From Adlercreutzia sp. ZJ304 (GTDB lineage Bacteria; Actinomycetota; Coriobacteriia; Coriobacteriales; Eggerthellaceae): a stretch of DNA of 64,000 nt. Both the position numbers and the translations under genes were made by a program. Under the pieces are notes generated by a model, which did no database searches, was not told the origin of the DNA, and saw only the letters and a program-made list of their open reading frames with translations. Location of the stretch: contig NZ_JAAKEG010000008.1 in the NCBI RefSeq assembly GCF_011039075.1, positions 33,773-97,772 of the forward strand, given 5' to 3'. Shown piece by piece: positions 52,830 to 62,875 of this stretch; position 1 is the stretch's first letter; the number at the start of each line of letters is the position of its first letter.

Positions 52830-53570
52830 ATGCAAGCGGTAGTGGCGCTGGAAACACCAATTACAACCGAAAACAAGACAGTAGCGCCGCAGGTGCGCGT
52901 GGGTGCCGATGCTGGTGTTGGTGCCGATGTCGACACCAACGTTCGCACCCAACCCCTACCATACCGCTTCATAAAGCGCACATTCGATATTGTGTTTAGT
53001 AGTGCAGTAATAGTAGTTGGGTTTATACCAGCGCTAATACTTTCAATCTTTATAGCAAAAGATACAAAAGCAAGCCCAATATATTCACAAATTCGTATGG
53101 GCAAAGATAAAAAGCCTTTCAAGATATATAAGTTTAGAAGCATGGTATACGACTCAGATAACGTGGAGAAATACCTAAATGAAGAACAACTTATAGAGTG
53201 GATGCGAGAGAGAAAAGTAGAAGATGATCCTCGCATTACAAAGCTAGGTAGTCTTATTAGGAAAACCTCAATAGATGAGATTCCTCAATTTATAAATGTG
53301 TTAGTAGGACAGATGAGCGTAGTGGGTCCGCGTCCCATTACAGAAGATGAACTAATACATTTCAAACACGATGCAGACAAACTACTAAGTATGCGCCCGG
53401 GTATTACTGGCTGGTGGCAAACACAAAGCAGAAATGATTCAAGCTTTGATACCGGAGAGCGCCAAACACTTGAGCTTTACTACATTGACAACGCCTCTGT
53501 AGGTCTAGATATGCGAATAGCTGTGAGCACCTTTAGTTCTATGTTTGGAACTGGAAAGAAAGGTAGATAG
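52830..53570 (+). CDS. initiating sugar-phosphate transferase of EPS locus 2
   Basis: Polyprenyl glycosylphosphotransferase of 246 residues. It shows one membrane helix near 53-76, KKPFKIYKFRSMVYDSDN, DDPRITKLGSLIRKTSIDEIPQFINVLVGQMSVVGPRPITEDE and MRPGITGWWQTQSRND. The last motif, with GITGWWQ, differs from the GLSGYWQ of the locus 1 enzyme, so the sugar donor may differ. The N-terminal 45 residues are a low-complexity tail with repeated VGADAGVGADV. The 90 bases from 52951 nearly match 5571-5660. Confidence 0.92.
   Translation: MQAVVALETPITTENKTVAPQVRVGADAGVGADVDTNVRTQPLPYRFIKRTFDIVFSSAVIVVGFIPALILSIFIAKDTKASPIYSQIRMGKDKKPFKIYKFRSMVYDSDNVEKYLNEEQLIEWMRERKVEDDPRITKLGSLIRKTSIDEIPQFINVLVGQMSVVGPRPITEDELIHFKHDADKLLSMRPGITGWWQTQSRNDSSFDTGERQTLELYYIDNASVGLDMRIAVSTFSSMFGTGKKGR
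52951..53040 (+). repeat. 90-base segment shared with 5571-5660
   Basis: Second copy of the near-identical stretch (86 of 90 bases) in the sugar transferase of EPS locus 1, same orientation, 47 kb away. Confidence 0.85.
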
Positions 53571-53571
53571 C

Positions 53572-54927
53572 TTGATCCATCTAATCTTGCTCTCTGGTGG
53601 TTCTGGTACTCGTCTTTGGCCGCTGTCTAATGAAACTCGCTCTAAGCAGTTCTTAAAAGTATTGCGAGATGAAAATAATAACCATATCTCTATGGTTCAA
53701 CGTGTATTTTCACAAATTGAAAAAGTGAATGCAGACCTAGATATAACAATAGCTACAGCTGTCTCTCAAGCACTCTCTATTGAACAACAAATCAAAGGAG
53801 ACTATTCATTAGTCCTAGAACCAGAAAGACGAGACACAGCTCCTGCAATTATGCTTAGCTGTGCTCATCTTCTATACAAACAAAATGTATGTAGAGAAGA
53901 TACTGTAATAGTAATGCCTATAGATACATTTGCAGATCGGACCTACTACAACAAAATATCTACTCTGGATAGCTTTGTACAAGACAAAACATATCAGCTA
54001 GTACTACTTGGTGTTAAACCAACTTATCCATCGGCTAAATATGGATACATCGTTCCAAAAGATACAAAAGAAGACATATATCCTGTTTCTTGCTTTGTAG
54101 AAAAGCCAAGTGAAGAGGACGCTCAAGAACTTATATCAAAAGGTGCTCTTTGGAACTGTGGAGTGTTTGCTTTTAAGCTAGGCTACATCACAGATATCCT
54201 ATCTAAATACATAGATTCTAAAAGCTATGAAGATGTATATAACAACTACAACCAACTTCCAAAGATTAGCTTTGACTATGAAGTAGTAGAAAAAGCTAAA
54301 TCTGTTGCTGTTATTCCTTATAAGGGTACATGGAAAGACCTAGGTACATGGAATACGCTAACTGAAGAGATGCAAGAGAGTATATCAGGACGTGTAGTTA
54401 TAGATGATAAAACCTGCACAAATACTCATGTAGTAAATGAAACAGGTATGCCTCTTGTAGTATCTGGCATACAAGACTCTGTTGTAGTAGCCACACACGA
54501 TGGCATTCTCGTATGCAGCAAAGAGCAAAGCAGCAATCTAAAAGACCTTATTTCAAAAGCAGCTGAAACACGTCCAATGTATGAAAAGAGACGCTGGGGA
54601 GAATATAGGGTAATTGACTACAGCGTATACCTAGATGGTAGAAAGTCTCTAACTAAAGAATTAATACTTAAACCAGACTGTCAACTCTCTTATCAAAAGC
54701 ATACCCATAGATCTGAGGTTTGGACAATAGTGTCAGGTGAGGGTCTTTTTGTCCTAGATGGCAAAGTAGAAAAAGTATTTCCCGGATACGTTGCAAACAT
54801 CTTACAAGGCTCTCTTCATGCACTGAAAGCCACAACTGAGCTTCACCTAATAGAAGTACAGCTTGGCGACAAGCTAGAAGAGCGTGACATAGAGCGTTTT
54901 GGGAATTATTGGGATAACAATCAATAG
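53572..54927 (+). CDS. manC: mannose-1-phosphate guanylyltransferase (ManC/CpsB type)
   Basis: Makes GDP-mannose from mannose-1-phosphate and GTP; about 451 residues. The N-terminal nucleotidyltransferase has [51 protein letters not shown] and GVFAFKLGY. The C-terminal cupin, the type II mannose-6-phosphate isomerase domain, has [34 protein letters not shown] and [11 protein letters not shown] 53572 is preferred, giving the usual N-terminus with AAAGGT upstream. Codons are rich in AGA, CTA and ATA, unlike the housekeeping genes. Confidence 0.94.
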   Translation: MIHLILLSGGSGTRLWPLSNETRSKQFLKVLRDENNNHISMVQRVFSQIEKVNADLDITIATAVSQALSIEQQIKGDYSLVLEPERRDTAPAIMLSCAHLLYKQNVCREDTVIVMPIDTFADRTYYNKISTLDSFVQDKTYQLVLLGVKPTYPSAKYGYIVPKDTKEDIYPVSCFVEKPSEEDAQELISKGALWNCGVFAFKLGYITDILSKYIDSKSYEDVYNNYNQLPKISFDYEVVEKAKSVAVIPYKGTWKDLGTWNTLTEEMQESISGRVVIDDKTCTNTHVVNETGMPLVVSGIQDSVVVATHDGILVCSKEQSSNLKDLISKAAETRPMYEKRRWGEYRVIDYSVYLDGRKSLTKELILKPDCQLSYQKHTHRSEVWTIVSGEGLFVLDGKVEKVFPGYVANILQGSLHALKATTELHLIEVQLGDKLEERDIERFGNYWDNNQ

Positions 54928-54937
54928 GAATCAATAT

Positions 54938-56026
54938 ATGAAAAAAGCTTTAATAACAGGTGTAACAGGACAAGATGGCAGTTATCTTGCAGAGTTTCTG
55001 CTTGAAAAAGGCTATGACGTATATGGCATGATACGTCGCTCATCTGTAGATTTTCGAGAGCGAATAGCGCACCTAGAAGGCACAGAGGGTTTTCATCTTC
55101 GCTATGGAGATCTTAATGACTCGATGAGTTTAATAGGGATAATTGGTGAAGTAAGACCTGATGAAATATATAACCTAGCTGCTCAGTCACACGTTCAAGT
55201 ATCTTTTGATGTGCCTGAGTATTCTGCAGATGCTGATGCGGTAGGCGTTCTGCGTATTCTAGAAGCTGTACGCCTTACAGGACAAGTTGAGACTTGCAGA
55301 ATATACCAAGCATCCACATCTGAGCTTTATGGCAAAGTAGAAGAAGTTCCTCAATCGGAGACAACTCCATTTCATCCATATAGTCCATATGCTGTAGCGA
55401 AACAATATGGCTTTTGGATTGTAAAGGAGTACCGTGAAGCATATGGCATGCATGCTTCAAATGGAATCCTTTTCAATCATGAATCTGAGCGGCGCGGCGA
55501 GACGTTTGTAACGCGAAAAATAACACTTGCTGCAGCGCGCATAGCGCAAGGAAAACAAAACAAACTCTATCTTGGGAACCTTGATTCTTTGCGCGACTGG
55601 GGATATGCACGTGACTATGTTGAGTGCATGTGGCTTATTTTGCAACAAGACACACCTGATGATTATGTAATAGCAACAGGTGAGCAGCACTCAGTAAGAG
55701 AGTTTGCCACATTAGCTTTTTCTCGTGTCGGTATAGAACTTAAATGGGAAGGTACAGGAGTTAACGAGTGCGGTATTGATAAAGCGACAGGCAAAGTGCT
55801 TGTAGAAGTAAGCCCAGATTTCTATCGTCCTACCGATGTGGTGAATTTGCTTGGGGATCCAACGAAAGCTAAAGAACAACTTGGATGGGATCCAACATCT
55901 ACTTCCTTTGAGAAGTTGGTGGAATTAATGATTGACCACGATATGGCAAAAGTAGCTGTTGAGCGCGAAAGCGAGCGAGTACGTAAAAACCTTGCTGAAT
56001 ACCTTGAAAAAGGTGTGGTGAGATAG
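54938..56026 (+). CDS. gmd: GDP-mannose 4,6-dehydratase
   Basis: Short-chain dehydrogenase of 362 residues, converting GDP-mannose to GDP-4-keto-6-deoxymannose. It shows [22 protein letters not shown] for [38 protein letters not shown], the catalytic region [17 protein letters not shown] with [10 protein letters not shown], and [21 protein letters not shown] 54938 is used, with an AGGAA upstream. Base use changes within the gene near 55480 from AT-rich to a more GC-rich style, possibly a recombination point. Confidence 0.95.
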   Translation: MKKALITGVTGQDGSYLAEFLLEKGYDVYGMIRRSSVDFRERIAHLEGTEGFHLRYGDLNDSMSLIGIIGEVRPDEIYNLAAQSHVQVSFDVPEYSADADAVGVLRILEAVRLTGQVETCRIYQASTSELYGKVEEVPQSETTPFHPYSPYAVAKQYGFWIVKEYREAYGMHASNGILFNHESERRGETFVTRKITLAAARIAQGKQNKLYLGNLDSLRDWGYARDYVECMWLILQQDTPDDYVIATGEQHSVREFATLAFSRVGIELKWEGTGVNECGIDKATGKVLVEVSPDFYRPTDVVNLLGDPTKAKEQLGWDPTSTSFEKLVELMIDHDMAKVAVERESERVRKNLAEYLEKGVVR

Positions 56027-56974
56027 ATGTCTATGAAAAAAGATTCCAAGATTTACGTAGCAGGACACCGTGGCATGGTGGGAAGTGCCATTGTTAGAAA
56101 CCTTGAAGCTAAAGGGTATACCAATATAATTACACGTTCACATTCTGAACTTGATTTATTGAGACAGAGCCAAGTTGAGCGATTTTTCGAAGAAGAAAAG
56201 CCAGATTACGTATTTCTTGCTGCCGCAAAAGTAGGCGGAATCGTCGCTAACTCGTCTGCTCTTGCTGATTTTATGTATGAAAACATGATGCTTGAGATGA
56301 ATGTAATTCATGCAGCTTGGGAGAGCAATTGCAAAAAATTACTCTTTTTGGGAAGTAGTTGTATCTATCCAAGGCTTGCCTCTCAACCGATGCGGGAAGA
56401 TTGCCTTCTTACGGGCTCGCTAGAGCCAACTAATGAAGCTTATGCCCTAGCTAAGATAAGTGGACTTAAATACTGCGAGTATCTAAATAGGCAATATGGA
56501 ACCAATTTCATATCGGTAATGCCAACAAATCTTTATGGACCAAATGATAATTACCACTCAGAGCACTCTCATGTTCTTCCTGCTTTGATTAGGCGTTTTC
56601 ATGAAGCAAAAGAAGCAGGTGCAAAGTCTGTTACTTGTTGGGGGGATGGAAGTCCGCTTCGTGAGTTTTTGTATGTGGATGATCTGGCAGATGCGTGCGT
56701 ATTCCTAATGAATACCTATGTTGGCAATGAAACTGTAAATGTTGGAACTGGCAAAGAGCTTACTATAAAAGAACTTGCTGAATTAGTAGCCAGTATTGTG
56801 GGTTTTGAGGGAAAGATTGAGTGGGACAAAACGCGCTCTAATGGCACGCCTCGAAAACTTCTTGATATATCAAAGCTTGATTCTCTTGGCTGGCATTATT
56901 CAACAGAACTCGAGGATGGAATTCATCTTGCATATAAGGATTTTCTAGAGAATCCAATGAGGAGTGAGCGCTAG
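56027..56974 (+). CDS. fcl: GDP-L-fucose synthase
   Basis: NADPH-dependent epimerase/reductase of 315 residues, finishing GDP-L-fucose. It has [67 protein letters not shown] and the end [16 protein letters not shown]. It directly follows gmd. Together with manC it supplies GDP-fucose for EPS locus 2. Confidence 0.95.
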   Translation: MSMKKDSKIYVAGHRGMVGSAIVRNLEAKGYTNIITRSHSELDLLRQSQVERFFEEEKPDYVFLAAAKVGGIVANSSALADFMYENMMLEMNVIHAAWESNCKKLLFLGSSCIYPRLASQPMREDCLLTGSLEPTNEAYALAKISGLKYCEYLNRQYGTNFISVMPTNLYGPNDNYHSEHSHVLPALIRRFHEAKEAGAKSVTCWGDGSPLREFLYVDDLADACVFLMNTYVGNETVNVGTGKELTIKELAELVASIVGFEGKIEWDKTRSNGTPRKLLDISKLDSLGWHYSTELEDGIHLAYKDFLENPMRSER

Positions 56975-56977
56975 AAG

Positions 56978-58225
56978 ATGCGTAAGCGCATTTTAGCGTA
57001 TTCAATCTATTATTATCCGGAAATTGCTTCTGTCGCTCAAATTTATACTGAGCTTTTTGAAGCCTTATCCGATGATTTTGACATTACTGTGATATGTGCA
57101 GTTCCTTGTTATACGGGAGAGGTTTCTCCTAAATATCGCGAGAAGCGCTTCTATGACGAAGAGCATGGTGGTGTAAGAATCATTCGAGTGCCAGTTCGTT
57201 CTTTCTCAAAGACAGACAAGAAAAGCCGCATTTTGAATATCTTGGATTTCTGGAGAGGAGCCAGACAAGCTACGCGGCAACTTGGCGGAGACTTTGATCT
57301 TGTTTTTACGTATTCTCAGCCGCCTATTTTGGGTGGAATGCTTGGGGTGTATGGTGCTAAAAAAGTGCAAGCACCTTTAATCTATAGTATTCAGGACTTT
57401 AACCCAGAACAGACAATGGTTGTTGGATATGCAGGTGGCTCTCTTATACATAAGATCATGATGATGCTTGACAAGCGATCTTGCAGAAAAAGTTCATGCG
57501 TTATCGTGCCGGGCCGTGATTTAGCAGAGACATTAAAGCAACGTTTTGTTGGTAAAGATGCTCCTCACTGTGAGGTCATTAATAACTGGACAGATGATAA
57601 GACAATAGTTCCGCTTTCAAAAGATCATCCACAAGTTTTAGCTTTCAGGAAGCAATATGGTCTTGATGGCAAGTTTGTCATTATGTATTCGGGGAATATT
57701 GGTCTGTATTACGACTTAGAAAGCCTCGTGTTGGTTATGGGTGAGTTCAAGGACGAGGAGGATGTGGTTTTTGCCTTCGTTGGCAATGGTGTGATGAAGG
57801 CGCTGCTTGAAGTATATGTGGAAAAGAATAGACTACGCAATGTCTTATTCATTCCCTATCAGTCTAAAGAAGAACTTGTATACAGTCTTAACGCTGCTGA
57901 TGTGCATCTTGTCACTAATGCTAAGGGTATTAAAGGTGTTTCGTGTCCAAGTAAGGCGTATGGAGTTATGGCTACAGACGTTCCCATGCTAGCTGTTTTG
58001 GAAGAAGGATCTGAGGTATGGTGCTTGGTCGAGGAATCAGGTTGTGGTATCTGTGTGCATACAGGTAATTATGATGAATTCAGATCGGTTCTTCATCGCG
58101 TGATTGACGAAAGACAGAAGTTTGTCGAGGCGCATCGGGGAGGACGCTCTTATCTTGACACCTATTTGACATGTGAATTGGCCGTGGGAAAGTACAAAAT
58201 GTTATTCAATGAGATCGTGCAGTGA
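56978..58225 (+). CDS. GT4-type glycosyltransferase (WcaI/WbuB-like)
   Basis: A GT-B glycosyltransferase of 415 residues. The N-terminal half LAYSIYYYPEIASVAQIYTELFEALSDDFDITVIC and FTYSQPPILGGMLGVYGAKK resembles WcaI/WbuB enzymes, often fucosyl- or amino-sugar transferases. The C-terminal half has MYSGNIGLYYDLESLV and VSCPSKAYGVMATDVPMLAV. It is four bases after fcl and overlaps the next gene by 4 bases. Confidence 0.88.
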   Translation: MRKRILAYSIYYYPEIASVAQIYTELFEALSDDFDITVICAVPCYTGEVSPKYREKRFYDEEHGGVRIIRVPVRSFSKTDKKSRILNILDFWRGARQATRQLGGDFDLVFTYSQPPILGGMLGVYGAKKVQAPLIYSIQDFNPEQTMVVGYAGGSLIHKIMMMLDKRSCRKSSCVIVPGRDLAETLKQRFVGKDAPHCEVINNWTDDKTIVPLSKDHPQVLAFRKQYGLDGKFVIMYSGNIGLYYDLESLVLVMGEFKDEEDVVFAFVGNGVMKALLEVYVEKNRLRNVLFIPYQSKEELVYSLNAADVHLVTNAKGIKGVSCPSKAYGVMATDVPMLAVLEEGSEVWCLVEESGCGICVHTGNYDEFRSVLHRVIDERQKFVEAHRGGRSYLDTYLTCELAVGKYKMLFNEIVQ

Positions 58226-59343
58226 AGTATGTTCAGATAAACACTTTTTCTAATGGTTCTACCGGCACTGTTATGATGCAAAAACATGAAGAGCTGATAC
58301 AGGCTGGGGAAGACTCGTATGTCGCGTGGGCTCGTGGACGTGAGCCGCAGGGATCTCAAGAGATGAAGATTGGCAGCATGGCAGACACGTATGCGCATGG
58401 CATTTATGTGCGACTGACGGGGAGAATGGGATTTGCGTCGAAGCGAGCGACGCGCGCGTTTCTCGAAAGACTTACCGTCATCGACCCTGATGTTGTGCAT
58501 CTTCATAACATTCATGGCTACTATATCAACATAGAAATGTTATTTGCATGGCTTGCGTCGCATCATTGTCAGGTGAAATGGACACTTCATGATTGCTGGC
58601 CATTTACTGGTCATTGTGGTTACTTCACATATGTGAAGTGTTCGCAATGGATAGAACATTGCGGTTACTTAGAGAAGTGCCCGCAGCTCGATGTTTATCC
58701 CAAGACGCTGTGTAAAAGTTCATGTGTACAGAACTTTGCTGATAAAAAGCGATTGTTTACAAGTATTCCCTCCAATCGCATGACGCTTATTGCGCCGTCG
58801 GTTTGGCTTCAGAGCATTGTAAAACAAAGTTTTTTGGGGGAGTATCAGATAGAGATACATCGCAATACGGTTGATACAGGAGTGTTTAGACCGATTTCGA
58901 GCGATTTCAGGAAACGTTACGGTATAGGAGATCGATTCATGGTACTTGGCGTAGCATCGCCTTGGACCGAGCGAAAAGGATTAGAGGATTTCATTTGTTT
59001 GTCTCGAGATCTTGATGATAGTTTTTCCATTGTCGTAGTGGGGCTAAATAAAAAACAGATAAGAAGTATTCCTCGGCGGATTATCGGTTTGAAGCGAACG
59101 GAATCAAAAGAGCGTCTTGCTGAGATATATGCTACTGCCGACTTGTTTTTTAATCCAACGAAAGAAGAGAATTACCCGACTGTAAACCTCGAAGCAGAAG
59201 CATGTGGTACGCCGGTTGTAACCTATGACGTAGGAGGATGCAAGGAGACGCTGACGAATCCATCCTCAAAGACGGCGACTGGCTATGATGGGGCGCTGGC
59301 TATCATCAAGGAGAGGGGTAGTTCCCATCATGTCGGAATTTAG
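58222..59343 (+). CDS. GT4-type glycosyltransferase (colanic-acid-like)
   Basis: A 373-residue GT-B enzyme. It shows YVQINTFSNGSTGTVMMQKHEEL, then DVVHLHNIHGYYINIEMLFAWL, a Cys-rich stretch HDCWPFTGHCGYFTYVKCSQWIEHCGYLEKCPQ, which in related colanic-acid-type transferases may bind metal, and FFNPTKEENYPTVNLEAEACGTPVV with the donor-binding motif. The GTG start at 58222 overlaps the preceding stop. Confidence 0.86.
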   Translation: MKYVQINTFSNGSTGTVMMQKHEELIQAGEDSYVAWARGREPQGSQEMKIGSMADTYAHGIYVRLTGRMGFASKRATRAFLERLTVIDPDVVHLHNIHGYYINIEMLFAWLASHHCQVKWTLHDCWPFTGHCGYFTYVKCSQWIEHCGYLEKCPQLDVYPKTLCKSSCVQNFADKKRLFTSIPSNRMTLIAPSVWLQSIVKQSFLGEYQIEIHRNTVDTGVFRPISSDFRKRYGIGDRFMVLGVASPWTERKGLEDFICLSRDLDDSFSIVVVGLNKKQIRSIPRRIIGLKRTESKERLAEIYATADLFFNPTKEENYPTVNLEAEACGTPVVTYDVGGCKETLTNPSSKTATGYDGALAIIKERGSSHHVGI

Positions 59344-60343
59344 TTCTGGTTTTTCTAGCTCCCCTCTTGTATCGGTTATTATTCCAGTTTACAACAATGA
59401 AAAAAGCATAGCTCGATGCATTGATTCTCTCCTTAAACAGACTTATTGCTCATTCGAACTCATTGTCATTGATAACAATTCAACCGATAAAACAATGAGT
59501 ATATGCAAACAATATGGAGGTAGTGATTCTCGCATAAAGATAGAATCAGAAACAATGCAGGGTGTGTCCTTTGCGAGGAACCATGGATTGGAAAAGATGC
59601 GAGGAGATTATGTTACCTTTGTTGATGGTGACGATTGGTGTAACCCTTGTTACCTTGAAACACTTGTCTCGGATGCGATTACATACAATACGGACATTTC
59701 AGGTGTTGCGTTTGATAGAGGGGAGTTGCATGATGAGGACAAGGGAGAGGTTGCCATATTAGACAGCAGTCCCCTTCTTGACTTCACTACGCAATTGCAC
59801 TTTAATGCAGCAGTTTGTTCCAAGCTTTACTCAAGGAGTGTTATAGAGGGTATACGTTTTCCTGTTCATCTTACTATTGCTGAAGACAAAGTATTCGGAT
59901 TCCGTGCGTTCGAAAAGGCCTCTAGGGCGAGTTTCCGGAACTGGAAAGGCTATCATTACACTGTAAATCCCTATTCTGCAACGCATGAGGACATCTCCGA
60001 CGATCACTTTCGCGCAGCCGATGCTTTGAAGGATGAATGTCTCCGATATATCCACGGTAAGGTCGGCATTTTGAGTGAGGATGATACATGTCGTCTTATG
60101 TGTCTGTATATAGATGAGTATATCAATTTGATAAGGTACTATGCGACTAGCAGTATCGATGCTCGAGGTTGCAACAAGGAACGCATCGAACCATATTATC
60201 GAGAGCTGATGAGTATTGATATGAGTCGGTATAAGGAGTTTTTGGGGACAAAAAGGGTTGACAATATAAAGGTGATGCGTCTTGGACGGGACACATACAG
60301 TTTTCTTCTCCGTTTGCTGAATGTATTGAGAGGGAGATCCTAG
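59330..60343 (+). CDS. family-2 glycosyltransferase
   Basis: A GT-A enzyme of about 337 residues: PLVSVIIPVYNNEKSIARCIDSLLKQTYCSFELIVIDNNSTDKT, GVSFARNHGLEKMRGDYVTFVDGDDWCNP and the middle VCSKLYSRSVIEGIRFPVHLTIAEDKVF. These are typical of EpsJ-like sugar transferases. ATG 59330 gives the usual N-terminus; the frame is open to 59285 inside the previous gene. An ISL3 relic begins 23 bases after its stop. Confidence 0.86.
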   Translation: MSEFSSGFSSSPLVSVIIPVYNNEKSIARCIDSLLKQTYCSFELIVIDNNSTDKTMSICKQYGGSDSRIKIESETMQGVSFARNHGLEKMRGDYVTFVDGDDWCNPCYLETLVSDAITYNTDISGVAFDRGELHDEDKGEVAILDSSPLLDFTTQLHFNAAVCSKLYSRSVIEGIRFPVHLTIAEDKVFGFRAFEKASRASFRNWKGYHYTVNPYSATHEDISDDHFRAADALKDECLRYIHGKVGILSEDDTCRLMCLYIDEYINLIRYYATSSIDARGCNKERIEPYYRELMSIDMSRYKEFLGTKRVDNIKVMRLGRDTYSFLLRLLNVLRGRS

Positions 60344-60584
60344 GTTTGCTAGTTTATCTCCTTATGGGTAAGTCTTAAAACATGTGGGATAATTCACCAA
60401 ACTTGATATCTGAACAGGTAAAACAAAGAAAATCTAACCTCGATTCTACGATTGAGGACAAAATAAGGGTATAAAAACTCAAGCCCTCTTTAAGAGCAGC
60501 TTTTAAAAAATGACTAGTACAGCTAAAACTGAATATGTCGATACTTATATGGAGGCGCTTAAGAGTCCATCTCGATATCCTTAC

Positions 60585-61084
60585 TTAGTGACTCTCATCC
60601 TCTTTTCTCTTGTTGCTTCTTGTAAACAGCGGGATGGGCTTGTTGGGTTCTCGTTTGTGTCCAAGTACCAAAAGACAGCGATGTCTAAGAGTTGCAAAAC
60701 TCATAAAGCCCCGACATGCACATATGATGTCTTTGATCTATCTGTTAAGACTTTTTGCCACGGCATTTGTACGCCTATATTCCCAAGCGTTCAGAATATA
60801 GGGCATACGTTTGTTTATCGTTTTTACTACCGAGCGTGTCTCAGGTATGTTAGTGCGCCTTGCAATAGATATCTAACACCAAGGAGCCTTACTGTATCTA
60901 CACTTATCGGTCCTACTTGTCCTAATATCAGACGTTCTAGCGCCCTTTGCTCTAACGCACTCGGCTTGGATTCTACGGTGGTTTTGTCCGTGATTCTCAT
61001 GTTTGTTCTGCTTTCTGAGGGTGCGGACTGCCATAGGGATCTTAAGAGAGCTCTACTCTCTCTTAAGATCCCGATTGAAAACAC
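60585..61084 (-). pseudogene. ISL3-type transposase remnant
   Basis: Minus-strand translation gives WEYRRTNAVAKSLNR, an in-frame stop (60738-60740), then IKDIICACRGF, SFATLRHRCLLVLGHKREP, ending at 60585. It matches the ISL3 C-terminal pattern with conserved TNA..N..IK and RG. A further open part (60827-61084) lies in another frame. The plus-strand frame over 60510-61235 has no recognisable protein and is taken as a shadow. Confidence 0.7.
61036..61072. repeat. 15-base hairpin within the ISL3 relic
   Basis: Arms GGGATCTTAAGAGAG (61036-61050) and CTCTCTTAAGATCCC (61058-61072) are perfectly complementary, with a 7-base loop and no T-run on either side. Possibly an internal IS terminator that protects the transposase from outside transcription. 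Confidence 0.6.
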
Positions 61085-61213
61085 GGGAGGGCAAGGATAT
61101 CTGTCCCTCTACTCTATTAATACTAAAGCCTGTCCCATACGCTCAACTGTAAGGCTCAGCGACTCTGGGAAGGGTACAAAACGCTACACCATACAAAAAC
61201 AGGCGGAAAACAC

Positions 61214-62602
61214 ATGGATAGACAAGAGACAGTGAAAACCTTGCTAAATACCACATGTTTTAAGACTTACCCGGAATGCGCGGAAATAGCAAAAGGTCCA
61301 AAAAAACTGTCCTCTGTTGCGATGGTTATCATAAGGATATTCGCTGCATTTCTGCTTCTCCTTGGTATTATTCAGTTTTATATAGGTTTTAATTCTATTT
61401 CAATCTATGTAAGTGCTGTTGCAGTAGTAATCGCATCGCTAATAATTGTTATTCTATCAAGAAAGAATGCTTTGACACTCTTATTAAGTGTGATGATATG
61501 TTTTGCGAACTATTCGGCAATTGTTGCAAACTATCACCCATCGTTTTCTGGCTTTGAAACAGAATATGCTGGTACTCATATTGCCCATATTGGAACATTG
61601 GTGCTACTTGTTTTTGTTAGTTCTATTCTCCTTTTCTTCCCAAAACATCTAGTGGCAGTAGAAGGAAGCTTTTTTAGTAGGTTTCCTAAACCGCGTAGTC
61701 CGAGTCTCTTTTTACTTATAACAGTAATAATGCTTCTTATAATTTGGATTACTTGTTCATCGGGGTTTACGCGTGTCGGTTCTAGGGCGTGGAATAATGA
61801 GATATATGAATATGCCTACCTACTTTTTCTTCTTGCAATATACTTTGGTGGTAAAAATAGATTGTGCAGAATCATAATTATAATGCTAGCTGCGCTTTAC
61901 GTATCTCAGGCTCTGTTAGGTGGAAATAGAGCAGCTATTCTTGCTATCATACTACTTTTTTTTGCGATTTATTTTTCCAAGAAGATAACCTTTGTTCAAA
62001 TGTTATCTTTTCTTATGGGTGGTTTTATCATCTTTATGATATTTGGTGCTTATAGGGTGTTTCCCCATGCATCAATATCTGATATTCCTCAAATTCTCGT
62101 GACGCTTGCAAACAAGTTTTTTGTTTGGGATACGGCTGCATATGCATATCATCAAAGTCTTTGCTATATCGATGTGCTCGAACATATTTCGAATAATGAA
62201 CACTTTTACTTGGTTCAACAATGGTTGGCCAGTATTTTTTTAGGTGGATCCATTGTTCCGGACTCGCGTTTAGCTGTCTACGCAGCGAGTTCAACCACTG
62301 GAATGGGAGGGGGCTTTCTTCCGTTCTATGGATTCTTTTATTTTGGTCTAATAGGGATTATTACTAGTGGCTTAGTGGTTTCAGTGAGTTTTGATGCAAT
62401 TGGTTTTTTGTTTCGCTCAAGTTCTATTATGTATAGCTTCTTATCACTCTGTGTTTTTTCGACTTGCATGAGATGGTATTTGTATTCGCCGGCTCCTTTA
62501 ACGCGAGGAATACTTTTGGCTATATTTTTGTATGCAGGGGTTTTCTTTTTTGTATTACCTGGTTTCTCGTCTAGAAGTATTCATATATACAATCGGCTAT
62601 AG
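61214..62602 (+). CDS. wzy: O-antigen/EPS polymerase-like membrane protein (Wzy-like)
   Basis: A 462-residue protein with about ten to twelve membrane helices and a large loop near residues 280-360, typical of Wzy polymerases. The first 20 codons lie in the right terminal repeat region of the ISL3 relic, so the native N-terminus may be altered. The next in-frame ATG is at 61322, directly before the first helix, and lacks a ribosome site. The body is otherwise open and intact. It would polymerise the repeat units of EPS locus 2. No flippase for this locus is visible before the window ends. Confidence 0.75.
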   Translation: MDRQETVKTLLNTTCFKTYPECAEIAKGPKKLSSVAMVIIRIFAAFLLLLGIIQFYIGFNSISIYVSAVAVVIASLIIVILSRKNALTLLLSVMICFANYSAIVANYHPSFSGFETEYAGTHIAHIGTLVLLVFVSSILLFFPKHLVAVEGSFFSRFPKPRSPSLFLLITVIMLLIIWITCSSGFTRVGSRAWNNEIYEYAYLLFLLAIYFGGKNRLCRIIIIMLAALYVSQALLGGNRAAILAIILLFFAIYFSKKITFVQMLSFLMGGFIIFMIFGAYRVFPHASISDIPQILVTLANKFFVWDTAAYAYHQSLCYIDVLEHISNNEHFYLVQQWLASIFLGGSIVPDSRLAVYAASSTTGMGGGFLPFYGFFYFGLIGIITSGLVVSVSFDAIGFLFRSSSIMYSFLSLCVFSTCMRWYLYSPAPLTRGILLAIFLYAGVFFFVLPGFSSRSIHIYNRL

Positions 62603-62875
62603 AGGTTTGCATGGGGTCTAGTCAACATAGAGGTGGAGGTAGTGGTCAACTTGTTGCTATATATACATTTTAAGATCTATTCGGTGTCATTCGATTTTGA
62701 GCTGATATGAAGGGTGATTCTCGTCTTGATTATTTTCCCCACGTTGAGTATTTAGGTAAATCTTAAAACGTGTAGAAAATAGTTGAGGTCCTGTTTCTCT
62801 GTATAATTACGACTTATGATTTCTACCTGTTAATGTTAAATAGTGGTGAGATAATTCCTCGCACTTTTTATTTCA
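62603..62875. other. intergenic region with a worn IS-end-like sequence
   Basis: No supported gene. GGTAAATCTTAAAACGTGT at 62754-62772 resembles the ISL3 terminal repeat (60366) with a few changes, in the same orientation. The rest shows no recognised structure. Confidence 0.5.

Larger units (their letters stand above)
60366..61272. mobile_element. decayed ISL3-family element with 22-base terminal repeats
   Basis: Terminal inverted repeats begin GGGTAAGTCTTAAAACATGT at 60366 and its exact reverse complement ends at 61272; two more bases also match on each side. The interior is a worn minus-strand transposase with stops. Its right repeat lies inside the 5' end of the polymerase gene at 61214. 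No target duplication could be recognised in the flanks. It is shorter than intact ISL3 elements, so interior sequence has been lost. Confidence 0.8.

Noticed and set aside
60510..61235. 241-codon plus-strand open frame
   Set aside because: It has no recognisable domain, lies wholly between the terminal repeats of the ISL3 relic, and the minus strand carries the transposase signature, so it is a shadow.
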